Assembly: GCA_964650735.1 (NCBI GenBank)
Contig: CAZYUT010000033.1
Location: 1 to 18,126, forward strand
Origin: Dichotomicrobium sp964650735
Lineage (GTDB): Bacteria; Pseudomonadota; Alphaproteobacteria; Rhizobiales; Rhodomicrobiaceae
Length of the DNA: 18,126 bases
Direction of reading: 5' to 3'
Positions 7,023 to 15,586 of the stretch are shown in pieces. Each line of letters begins with the position of its first letter. Position 1 is the first letter of the stretch. Position numbers and translations under genes: made by a program. The notes beneath the pieces are model-generated. The model had not been told where the DNA came from. It made no database searches and saw nothing but the letters and a program-made list of their open reading frames with translations.

Positions 7023-7058
7023 CCGGCCGAAAGAAGTTCCCAAAATTCAATCGGCCGG
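7023..7058. promoter_or_regulatory. Inverted repeat between hrcA and grpE
   Basis: CCGGCCGA (7023-7030) and TCGGCCGG (7051-7058) are perfect 8-base inverted arms separated by 20 bases, 40 bases before the grpE start. There is no T-run after it. In the hrcA-grpE transcript it could form a hairpin that adjusts the relative levels of HrcA and GrpE. This role is inferred from position only. Confidence 0.35.
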
Positions 7059-7098
7059 CGCTGAGAAGCGACCAAATCCCACGAGAGATCCGAAAGCG

Positions 7099-8016
7099 AT
7101 GAGCAACGAGAAGAAGACCGAATCGACGGCTGAGACGGAACAGGCCCGCCACGGTGACGATCCGTTCGCCCAGGACACGGCGGATCCGAAAGCCGAGGGC
7201 GGATCGGCTGGCAGCGAACACGCCAAGGCCGGCGGGGCGAAAGCGCAGGAAAGCGCCCACGAGAAGGATGCGCGGAACAAGGCGTCGGCGAGCGACGCCG
7301 ATACGCCCGATCAGAAGGTCGAGGAATTGGAAGAGCGCCTGAAGCGCGCCATTGCCGAGCAGGAAAACCTGCGCAAGCGCATGGAGCGCGAGAAGGCCGA
7401 CACCGCGCGTTACGCGATCGCCAACTTTGCGCGCGAGGTCGTCGGCATTGCCGACAACATCCAGCGCGCCATCGACGCGGTGCCCAAGGACGCAGCTGCG
7501 AACGATCCGGCGCTGAAGACCTTTCTGGAGGGTATCGAGGTCACCGAGCGCGAGCTTCATAAGGCGATGGAACGCCACGGCATTGCCAGGCTGAACCCGG
7601 AAGGCGAGAAGTTCGACCCGAACTATCACCAGGCGATGTTCGAGGTTCCGACGGCCGATATGCCGAGCGGTATGGTCATTCAGGTTGTGCAGCCTGGCTA
7701 TCTGCTGGAAGATCGGGTGCTGCGCCCCGCGCTGGTTGGCGTTTCGAAAGCGGCGCCTGCCGCATCCGGGAGCGAGGATAGGCCAAAAGACGATTCTGGA
7801 GCCGCGGGCGAGCCCTCCGCGCAGCGCCAGAGCACGGCAGCGCCGCGCACCGGGGACGCCCCAGAGGAACCAGCCAAGACTTCCGCAGAAAACGAAGCCG
7901 CGAAAGGGGATACGACGACTGCGCAGCCTCGCAGTTCCTCGCGCCTGAACGAACCGGTGATCAACACAGGGACGGAAAAGAGTTACGAGACCGAACCGGC
8001 GCAGCGGAAGGCATGA
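7099..8016 (+). CDS. grpE: Nucleotide exchange factor GrpE with long disordered tail
   Basis: GrpE is a dimeric thermosensor that releases ADP from DnaK. This one has 305 residues, whereas family members are usually near 200. Residues 1-72 are charged and low in complexity. The GrpE domain runs from about 73 (VEELEERLKRAIAEQENLRK, the long dimer helix) to about 217, with FDPNYHQAMFEV (172-183) and VVQPGYLLEDRVLRPALVGV (196-215) forming the beta domain. Residues 218-305 are an extra Ala/Pro/Ser/Glu/Thr-rich segment ending in RLNEPVINTGTEKSYETEPA and a few more residues. The reading frame is open throughout and I see no sign of frameshift, so the tail seems real. grpE shares a transcript with hrcA and converges on alkB, with nine bases between the stops. 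Confidence 0.96.
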   Translation: MSNEKKTESTAETEQARHGDDPFAQDTADPKAEGGSAGSEHAKAGGAKAQESAHEKDARNKASASDADTPDQKVEELEERLKRAIAEQENLRKRMEREKADTARYAIANFAREVVGIADNIQRAIDAVPKDAAANDPALKTFLEGIEVTERELHKAMERHGIARLNPEGEKFDPNYHQAMFEVPTADMPSGMVIQVVQPGYLLEDRVLRPALVGVSKAAPAASGSEDRPKDDSGAAGEPSAQRQSTAAPRTGDAPEEPAKTSAENEAAKGDTTTAQPRSSSRLNEPVINTGTEKSYETEPAQRKA

Positions 8017-8025
8017 AGGGGCATC

Positions 8026-8640
8026 TCAACGGACCGGCTCGTGGACGCGGCGCATCGTGATGTTTATGCGCCCGCCCTCGGGCAGCAGGTCGCTCGATCC
8101 GGCGATGATGCGATCAATGCCGTGATAGGCCAGCCGCGCTTCGCCGCGCATCACCAGCACATCGCCTGACGCCAGTTCGATGCGCTTGGTCGGCCCTTTT
8201 CGCGTCATTCCGCCAATGCGGAAGATGCCGGTATCGCCCAGCGATACCGAGACGATGGGCGCAGAGAGGTCCTCCTCGTCCCGGTCCTGGTGCATTCCCA
8301 TCTTCGCGCCTTGCGCGTAATAATTGACGAGACACGCGTCTGGCGGCGCGCCCCCGCCAACATTGGCCCAAATGTCCAGCAGCATCTGCGGGATCGGCGG
8401 CCATGGCTTGCCCGTCTCCGGATGGACCGGCTCATAGCGATAGCCTCCGTCCTTGTCCGCCAGCCAGCCAAGTGGCCCGCAGTTGGTCATCCGCACGGAG
8501 AATGGCTTGCCAGTGCGCGGCATCCGCGGCGCGAAAAGTGGCGCTTCGGCCACAGCCGCCTGGATGGCGCGCAGCAAATGCGCTTGCTCGGCGGCATCGA
8601 GATACCCAGCTTTATGCTCGAAGGGCAAAGCAGAACTCAT
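8026..8640 (-). CDS. alkB: Alpha-ketoglutarate-dependent DNA repair dioxygenase AlkB
   Basis: This 204-residue protein belongs to the Fe(II)/2-oxoglutarate dioxygenases that oxidatively remove methyl groups such as 1-methyladenine and 3-methylcytosine from DNA. The iron ligands are His117 and Asp119 in MHQDRDE and His173 in AYHGIDRI. The 2-oxoglutarate contacts are Arg191 and Arg197 in GGRINITMRR. NYYAQGAKMGMHQDRDE closely follows the AlkB pattern NxYxxGxxMxxHxDxxE. The length matches the family. No ada gene or obvious SOS box is nearby; a weak GGGACA-N18-TAAAAT promoter-like pair lies upstream on the minus strand. It is transcribed away from dnaK, and a GG-rich 5' region between the two holds the dnaK promoter. 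Confidence 0.94.
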   Translation of the reverse strand: MSSALPFEHKAGYLDAAEQAHLLRAIQAAVAEAPLFAPRMPRTGKPFSVRMTNCGPLGWLADKDGGYRYEPVHPETGKPWPPIPQMLLDIWANVGGGAPPDACLVNYYAQGAKMGMHQDRDEEDLSAPIVSVSLGDTGIFRIGGMTRKGPTKRIELASGDVLVMRGEARLAYHGIDRIIAGSSDLLPEGGRINITMRRVHEPVR

Positions 8641-8730
8641 CGGTCGTCACAAACTTCCCGACATTGAAGATTTTACTGGCGGCCGGCGAGTATTGTCCCC
8701 AGCAACGCCCGGGACAACAAAATCAGGCGG

Positions 8731-8760
8731 CTTGCAGCGTAGTTTGGCCCGGCATATATA
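8731..8760 (+). promoter_or_regulatory. Candidate dnaK promoter (heat-shock or housekeeping type)
   Basis: CTTGCA (8731-8736), a 16-base spacer and CATATA (8753-8758) resemble alphaproteobacterial RpoH (sigma-32) promoters, which begin with CTTG and have an AT-rich -10. The same bases also read as TTGCAG-N17-TATATA, a fair housekeeping promoter, so the site may serve both sigma factors. Initiation near 8766 would leave a leader of about 150 bases. Confidence 0.5.
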
Positions 8761-8836
8761 TCGCGTCAAAGTCGGGTGATGTGGAATCGTGTTGAATGGC
8801 GCTGGCGTCGGCTGTTTCAGCGGCTCTGGCGTCGAG

Positions 8837-8876
8837 CCGGGTGCCACCAGGCCGCCGCAGCGGCACACGGACCCGG
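8837..8876 (+). promoter_or_regulatory. Hairpin in the dnaK 5' leader
   Basis: CCGGGT (8837-8842) can pair with ACCCGG (8871-8876), with inner pairing possible between GCC (8843-8845) and GGC (8862-8864). It lies about 40 bases before the dnaK start codon, within the predicted leader. The ribosome binding site at 8903-8907 is outside it, so it does not obviously act as a thermometer. Confidence 0.25.
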
Positions 8877-8916
8877 CGATTCGCTGGATCTCAGAGAACG
8901 ATAAGGGTTGATGAGC

Positions 8917-10833
<1,917 letters not shown>

Positions 10834-10846
10834 CACCCGGGAGATG

Positions 10847-10880
10847 GCGGCGCGGCCCTGGTCGCGCCGCTTTCGCGTTT
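10847..10880 (+). terminator. GC-rich hairpin after dnaK, probable partial terminator
   Basis: GCGGCGCG (10847-10854) and CGCGCCGC (10863-10870) form a perfect 8-bp stem around an 8-nt loop, 13 bases after the dnaK stop. It is followed by TTTCGCGTTT, a broken T-run. This should be a weak terminator or a 3' stabilising structure that gives more dnaK than downstream mRNA, as reported for other dnaK-dnaJ operons. Confidence 0.55.
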
Positions 10881-10907
10881 CGGTGCAGACGGGGCCCCAG
10901 AGCCGCC

Positions 10908-11774
10908 ATGACCACGAACTCGCCCGACATTCCGTTCGGCCGCTTTGCGCTAACGCCTTGGCGGGAAAACCTGCGCCGGTTAGCTGGACGGCTGCCGCGC
11001 AACGGCTTTGGCAAGCAAATGCGGTCGCTGCTGCGGCGGGTCGTGACCGCTGGGGCGAGCGAGCCGTATGACATCGAAGTCTTCCCCGACGTTCGCGCCC
11101 GCGTCTACCCCGGCACCAATCTTTGCGAAAAACGCGTGTTTGCAGCGCCCCAGCTTTACGACTGGCAGGAGCGGCAGACGCTAAGCGCCGCATTAGCCGC
11201 GTCTGACACAGAGCCGTTCGTGTTCGTTGACCTTGGCGCGAATGTTGGCGTCTACACGCTTTGGATGGTCTCGGAGGCGCGTCGGTTGGGTCGCTCGGTC
11301 AGGGTGCTCGCGGTGGAGCCTGACCCGCAGACCTATGCGCGGCTTGAGATGAACCTGACGCTGTCATCGGCTGGGGAAGCTACGCCGGTCCAGTGCGCAG
11401 TCGGCGCGAGCGAAGGGCGCGGGCAGATCATTGGCCATGCGGACAATCGCGGGCAGCATCGCATCGTGAGTGGAGAAGGCCAGAGCGCGGAGAGCGTCGC
11501 CGTCGTGCCGCTGCACAAGCTGTGCGCGGACCAGCGGATCGATCGCATCGACGCCATGAAGGTCGATCTCGAAGGGCTGGATTACGATGTTCTCACCACG
11601 TTCTTCGCGGGGGCTCCCGCGGCGCAATGGCCCCGCTGGATTGTGGTGGAAGTGGGAAAGGAGGCCCACGCCCCGGTCATCGACCTGGGCCGCCGCCATG
11701 GTTATCGTCTGCATAAGCGGACAAGGCTGAACGCCATCCTTTATAAGGCCGGGGCGGGCGACGAAACGAACTGA
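10908..11774 (+). CDS. FkbM-family SAM-dependent methyltransferase
   Basis: This 288-residue protein has the class I methyltransferase fold: motif I FVDLGANVGVYTLW (106-119), the acidic VEPD (136-139) that usually binds the SAM ribose, and KVDLEGLDYDVL (218-229), the hallmark of the FkbM family. FkbM enzymes methylate hydroxyls on polyketides, sugars and lipids; the substrate here cannot be predicted. Residues 1-100 include a basic stretch (RRLAGRLPRNGFGKQMR) and a domain leading into the fold. There is no signal peptide or membrane helix. It sits between dnaK (74 bases after the stop) and dnaJ (18 bases before its start), so it is likely cotranscribed with dnaJ. It is not PmtA, the phospholipid N-methyltransferase. 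The ribosome binding site is weak. Confidence 0.9.
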   Translation: MTTNSPDIPFGRFALTPWRENLRRLAGRLPRNGFGKQMRSLLRRVVTAGASEPYDIEVFPDVRARVYPGTNLCEKRVFAAPQLYDWQERQTLSAALAASDTEPFVFVDLGANVGVYTLWMVSEARRLGRSVRVLAVEPDPQTYARLEMNLTLSSAGEATPVQCAVGASEGRGQIIGHADNRGQHRIVSGEGQSAESVAVVPLHKLCADQRIDRIDAMKVDLEGLDYDVLTTFFAGAPAAQWPRWIVVEVGKEAHAPVIDLGRRHGYRLHKRTRLNAILYKAGAGDETN

Positions 11775-11792
11775 CCAGAAGAGTGCGTCTTT

Positions 11793-12935
11793 ATGGAAAA
11801 GCGCTGCTATTACAAAATCTTGGGCGTTTCGCGCGGGGCGACCGAGGACGAAATCAAGAAAGCGTTCCGCCGGCAGGCCAAGGCGCATCATCCGGACCAC
11901 AACCCGAACGACCCTGAAGCGGAACACCGCTTCGTGGAAGTTAATGAAGCCTATGATGTTCTGATGGATCCGCAAAAACGTGCGGCCTATGACCGCTTTG
12001 GCCACGCGGCCTTCGACGGGGCCGCAGCCGGACCGCACGGGTTCGGCAGCGACTTCTCGTCCTCGATGTCAGACATTTTCGATGACCTGTTCGGCGAATT
12101 CATGGGCGGCGCGCGCCAGACGCGGCGGCGGCGTGGCCGCGAGCGAGGCGGCGATCTCCGCTACAACATGGAGATCACGCTGGCCGACGCCTATTTCGGC
12201 AAGCGCGCGGAAATCCGCGTCCCCACCTCGCTCGCGTGCGAAAGCTGTTCGGGCACAGGCGCAGCAGGCGGCGCTCAGCCCAGCGCCTGCGGCACTTGCG
12301 GCGGCATTGGGCGCGTGCGCGCAAGCCAGGGCTTCTTCACCATCGAGCGGACCTGCCCGGCCTGCCACGGCGCGGGCGAGATGGTCGAGAACCCGTGCAT
12401 GGATTGCGGCGGCACCGGCCGGCAGACACGCGAGCGCACGCTGTCAGTCGAGATCCCGCCCGGCGTAGAGGACGGCACGCGCATTCGTCTCGCGGGCGAG
12501 GGGGAGGCAGGCCTGCGCGGCGGGCCTTCGGGCGATCTTTACATCTTCCTGTCGATCGAGCCGCATGAATTGTTCCAGCGTGATGGCGCGGACCTGTTTT
12601 GCCGGGTGCCGATCCAGATGACGACAGCGGCGCTCGGCGGGCAGATCGAAGTGCCGACGATCAGCGGCGAGAGCAAGACGGTTCGCATTCCCGAAGGCAC
12701 GCAGTCGGGCCACGAATTCCGGGTACATGGCGAGGGGATGCCCGTGTTGCGCTCCAAGACAACCGGCGATCTGTATGTACAGGTCGAGGTGGAAACGCCG
12801 AAAAATCTGACGCGCAAGCAGAAGGAGCTGCTACGCGAATTCGCCAAGGGATCGACGCAGAAGACCAGCCCGGAGGCCAGCGGCTTCCTGTCACGCGTCA
12901 AGGCGTTTTGGGAGCGGGTCGGCGATACCGGCTAG
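11793..12935 (+). CDS. dnaJ: Chaperone DnaJ (Hsp40, type I)
   Basis: This 380-residue protein is a full type I J-protein that brings substrates to DnaK and stimulates its ATPase. Residues 1-70 are the J domain, with the HPD motif at 33-35 (AKAHHPDHN). A Gly/Phe/Ser/Asp linker follows (about 75-115). The zinc-binding domain has four CxxC repeats at 149-152, 166-169, 188-191 and 202-205 (CESCSGTG, CGTCGGIG, CPACHGAG, CMDCGGTG). The C-terminal substrate-binding domains follow. A small oddity is Cys5 where many homologues have Asp (K-R-D-Y-Y). An AGAAGAG ribosome binding site at about 11778-11784 supports the start. It lies 18 bases after the methyltransferase and 21 before pyrF. Confidence 0.98.
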   Translation: MEKRCYYKILGVSRGATEDEIKKAFRRQAKAHHPDHNPNDPEAEHRFVEVNEAYDVLMDPQKRAAYDRFGHAAFDGAAAGPHGFGSDFSSSMSDIFDDLFGEFMGGARQTRRRRGRERGGDLRYNMEITLADAYFGKRAEIRVPTSLACESCSGTGAAGGAQPSACGTCGGIGRVRASQGFFTIERTCPACHGAGEMVENPCMDCGGTGRQTRERTLSVEIPPGVEDGTRIRLAGEGEAGLRGGPSGDLYIFLSIEPHELFQRDGADLFCRVPIQMTTAALGGQIEVPTISGESKTVRIPEGTQSGHEFRVHGEGMPVLRSKTTGDLYVQVEVETPKNLTRKQKELLREFAKGSTQKTSPEASGFLSRVKAFWERVGDTG

Positions 12936-12956
12936 GGCCGGCGCGAAGGCGGGAGC

Positions 12957-13697
12957 ATGACGACGCCCGATATAGCCTCCGACGACCCGGCGCGCCGCGA
13001 TGCCGCCGGGCGCTTATTTGTCGCGCTCGACCTGCCTTCCGTCGACGAGGCGCGGGCAATGGTGGAACGGCTGACCCCGCCGGTCACCCACTACAAGATC
13101 GGGCTGGAACTGATCTACGCTGGCGGTATTGACCTGACGCGCGACCTCGCCAAAGCCGGTCACAGCATCTTTCTTGATGCAAAGCTGCTCGACATAGGCA
13201 ACACGGTAGAACGCGCTACGGCGCAGATCGCCGCACTCGGGGTGAGCTACCTGACTGTACACGCGATCGACAGCAAAACCCTGGCGGCGGCCGTCCAAGG
13301 GCGCGCAGGGAGCGGGTTGCGCCTGCTCGGCGTGACGGTGATGACGAATCTGGATTTCCGCGACCTGAATGAGCAGTGCGTCACGCGTCCGCCGCGCGAG
13401 ATGGTGCTGCACCGCGCGCGCCTCGCACTGGACGCAGGGTTCGACGGGGTGATTGCCTCGCCGCGGGAAGCAGCGGCGCTGCGTCATTCCTTCGGGGCGC
13501 AACTCGAAATCGTCACGCCCGGGGTGCGGCCTGCAGGATCGGAAACGGGCGACCAAAGCCGCACCGCGACGCCCGCCGAGGCCATCGCTGCGGGCGCCGA
13601 CAAGCTCGTGATTGGCCGGCCTATCACTGCCGCCGACGACCCGCCAGCCGCCGCGCACGCGATCCTTGATGAGATCGCGCAGGCGCTGCGCCGCTAA
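12957..13697 (+). CDS. pyrF: Orotidine 5'-phosphate decarboxylase
   Basis: This 246-residue TIM-barrel enzyme makes UMP from OMP, the last step of de novo pyrimidine synthesis. The active-site residues are visible: Asp25 (VALD), Lys47 (YKIG), and Asp74-x-Lys76-x2-Asp79 in LDAKLLDIGNTV, with the phosphate-binding TPGVRP (187-192) and GRPIT (220-224). AAGG at 12946-12949 is a suitable ribosome binding site. The first 18 residues are a short extension before the barrel; an internal start is possible but has no better site. It follows dnaJ closely and is probably cotranscribed. Its stop is three bases from the converging terC stop. Confidence 0.97.
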   Translation: MTTPDIASDDPARRDAAGRLFVALDLPSVDEARAMVERLTPPVTHYKIGLELIYAGGIDLTRDLAKAGHSIFLDAKLLDIGNTVERATAQIAALGVSYLTVHAIDSKTLAAAVQGRAGSGLRLLGVTVMTNLDFRDLNEQCVTRPPREMVLHRARLALDAGFDGVIASPREAAALRHSFGAQLEIVTPGVRPAGSETGDQSRTATPAEAIAAGADKLVIGRPITAADDPPAAAHAILDEIAQALRR

Positions 13698-13700
13698 AGC

Positions 13701-14423
13701 TCAGGCCGAGCGGCCACGCCGCGAGCGCCGCGCCAGCACATTGAGCACTTCGACCAGCGCCGCGAAGCCCATCGCGAAATAAACATAGCCGCGCGGGACG
13801 TGGAAGCCGAGCCCGTCGGCAATCAGCAATACGCCGATCAGCATCAGGAAGCTGAGCGCCAGCATCTTGGTCGTGGGATGGCGTTCGATGAAGGCCGTTG
13901 CGGGCTCCGAGGCGACAAACATCACCGCGATCGCGATTGTCACGGCTATGATCATCACGCCAATATACTCAGTCATGCCAATCGCGGTAATGATCGAATC
14001 AACCGAGAAGACCATGTCGATCACCGCGATCTGCGCGATGACGCCGGGAAAGCTGGCGAACACCGCACCGCCGCCCTCGTCCTTGTGGCCTTCAATCTCG
14101 CCGTGAATTTCCAGCGTCGCCTTGGCCAGCAGGAACAGTCCGCCGCCGAGCAGAATGATGTCGCGCCAGGACACTTCGTTGCCGAAGATCACGAATTCGG
14201 GCTCGCGCAGCGCGATCATGTAGGTCAGCCCGAACAGCATAATAATGCGGAATATCAGCGCCATGCCAAGGCCGATGGCTCTTGCTCTTGCCTGCTGATG
14301 CTCAGGCAGGCGCGAGGCCAGCACAGAGATGAACACGAGGTTGTCGATGCCAAGCACAATCTCCATCGCGGTCAGCGCGATCAGACTGGCCCAGATATTC
14401 GTGTCTGTAAGAAGCTCGAACAT
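13701..14423 (-). CDS. TerC-family integral membrane protein
   Basis: This 240-residue protein has about seven hydrophobic helices. It carries the two TerC-family metal-site motifs: MEIVLGIDNLVF (20-31, with Glu21 and Asp27) and VIDMVFSVDSIITA (134-147, with Asp136 and Asp142). Members such as Alx, MeeY and MeeF are associated with manganese export; others are linked to tellurite resistance. Substrate assignment here is family inference only. An AAAGGGGG site on the minus strand supports the start. It is last in the gatC-gatA-chorismate mutase-pcs-terC run, 61 bases after pcs. That gap is too short for a yybP-ykoY manganese riboswitch, which often precedes such genes. Its C terminus is a basic RRSRRGRS tail. 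Confidence 0.93.
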   Translation of the reverse strand: MFELLTDTNIWASLIALTAMEIVLGIDNLVFISVLASRLPEHQQARARAIGLGMALIFRIIMLFGLTYMIALREPEFVIFGNEVSWRDIILLGGGLFLLAKATLEIHGEIEGHKDEGGGAVFASFPGVIAQIAVIDMVFSVDSIITAIGMTEYIGVMIIAVTIAIAVMFVASEPATAFIERHPTTKMLALSFLMLIGVLLIADGLGFHVPRGYVYFAMGFAALVEVLNVLARRSRRGRSA

Positions 14424-14484
14424 TGCGTGCCCCCTTTGCCGGATCGGGCGGTGAAAATGAATGGCGCAATAGCCCCGCGCCGGG

Positions 14485-15195
14485 TCAGTGCGTTTCCTTC
14501 ATGGCTGCCACGCCAGCCGAGCGGCTCAAGCTCAGGGCGATGTAATAAAAGGCGGCGGCAACGAAGATGAATTGCGTCAGGAGGCCACCGGGGAACCCGC
14601 GCACGAGCACGGCTATTGCCGCCACGGACCAGACGGCGGTGACCGTGAGCGTCAGCCAGCGATACGACCTGACGCGCACCGGGTGCCCCCATTTCAGCGG
14701 GACGAAGGTAAGGGCGGAAAACAGCGCCACCCCGGCCAGCACGGCTCCCGCTGCCGGCTCCAGCACAAACACATAGAACACGAACAGGTTCCATAGCGCC
14801 GGGAACCCGACGAAGAAGCCATCCTTGGTCTTGCTCTGCGTGTCGGCGAAGTGAAACAGCGAGGTGAGCATGATTGCGCTTGCCGCAATCCCCGCGAAGC
14901 CGGCCGGAACCAGCCCGGCCGTATAAAGCATGAAGGCTGGGACGATCACGTATGTCAGATAGTCGATCACCAGATCGAGGCTTTCGCCGCAGATGCGCGG
15001 TAGCGTCTGCTTGACATGGAAATACCGCGCCAGCGGACCGTCCAGCCCATCAACCAGCAGCGCCGCGCCAAGCCAGAGGAACGCCGCTTCGTAAGCGCCG
15101 CGCGCCGTTGCGGTCAGTGCGAAGAAGCCGAAAACCGCGCCTGTCGCTGTGAGAATGTGAACCGCGGCGGCTGGCCAGATGTTACGCTGCTCCAT
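14485..15195 (-). CDS. pcs: Phosphatidylcholine synthase
   Basis: This 236-residue inner-membrane enzyme condenses CDP-diacylglycerol with choline to form phosphatidylcholine, a route found mainly in alphaproteobacteria and other host-associated or soil bacteria. The CDP-alcohol phosphotransferase motif is DGLDGPLAR (49-57), then 12 residues, then G70-x3-D74-x3-D78. The 12-residue spacer between AR and G, rather than the usual eight, is characteristic of Pcs and separates it from PgsA and PssA. About eight hydrophobic segments are present. A GGAG ribosome binding site precedes the start. It follows the chorismate mutase-like gene by 36 bases in the gatC-gatA run. No pmtA or choline transporter is in the window. 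Confidence 0.94.
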   Translation of the reverse strand: MEQRNIWPAAAVHILTATGAVFGFFALTATARGAYEAAFLWLGAALLVDGLDGPLARYFHVKQTLPRICGESLDLVIDYLTYVIVPAFMLYTAGLVPAGFAGIAASAIMLTSLFHFADTQSKTKDGFFVGFPALWNLFVFYVFVLEPAAGAVLAGVALFSALTFVPLKWGHPVRVRSYRWLTLTVTAVWSVAAIAVLVRGFPGGLLTQFIFVAAAFYYIALSLSRSAGVAAMKETH

Positions 15196-15231
15196 TCGCC
15201 CTGCTCCTCTCCAGCCACCGGCGCGCGCCTG

Positions 15232-15546
15232 TCAACTTGGGTCGCCGCGCTGGCCCCTCAGACGTTGTTCCTCGTACTGGATGAACCAGCCGATCATCTG
15301 ACGCCACAGAGCCTCGGCCAGTTCTGGCGGCAGGCCGCGCTGGCGCGCGCGCGCCTCGACCTTGTCGATGACCTCCTGGATACGCCAGGGCACGGTCGCC
15401 TCTTCGGGGCGCGATTTGAGCTGCCAGGCGCGGTCGACATAGGTGAAACGCTCGGCGATCAGGTCGACGAGAGCGTCGTCGATCCGGTCGATCTCGGCGC
15501 GCACCTGATCCATATTCTCGCAGTCATCCGGCCGTCTGGCGCTCAT
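15232..15546 (-). CDS. Chorismate mutase-like protein (AroQ/PchB fold)
   Basis: This predicts 104 residues from the ATG at 15546, preceded by GAGGACAG; an upstream in-frame ATG at 15627 would add 27 basic residues and overlap gatA, and is less likely. The all-helical AroQ pattern is clear: VRAEIDRIDDALVDLIAERF with the first arginine, LKS with a lysine, and WRIQEVI with arginine and glutamate, followed by GLPPELAEALWRQMIGWFI. These residues fit the chorismate or isochorismate site. It could be a chorismate mutase (chorismate to prephenate) or a PchB-like isochorismate-pyruvate lyase; the sequence does not decide. No other aromatic or siderophore genes are near. It lies 40 bases after gatA and 36 before pcs. 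Confidence 0.85.
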   Translation of the reverse strand: MSARRPDDCENMDQVRAEIDRIDDALVDLIAERFTYVDRAWQLKSRPEEATVPWRIQEVIDKVEARARQRGLPPELAEALWRQMIGWFIQYEEQRLRGQRGDPS

Positions 15547-15586
15547 CGCGTCTGTCCTCGTCCGCTTTTTGACCAGCCTGCGCGCC

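Noticed and set aside
7005..7036. Heat-shock promoter for grpE beginning at CTTGAA (7009-7014)
   Set aside because: No AT-rich -10 element lies at a suitable distance; the bases 16-17 downstream are AAGAAG.
10908..11774. Identification of the gene between dnaK and dnaJ as the phospholipid N-methyltransferase pmtA
   Set aside because: The KVDLEGLDYDVL motif and length place it in the FkbM family, which is distinct from PmtA.
14424..14484. Manganese (yybP-ykoY) riboswitch before the TerC-family gene
   Set aside because: The gap to pcs is only 61 bases, shorter than the riboswitch, and no conserved core was seen.
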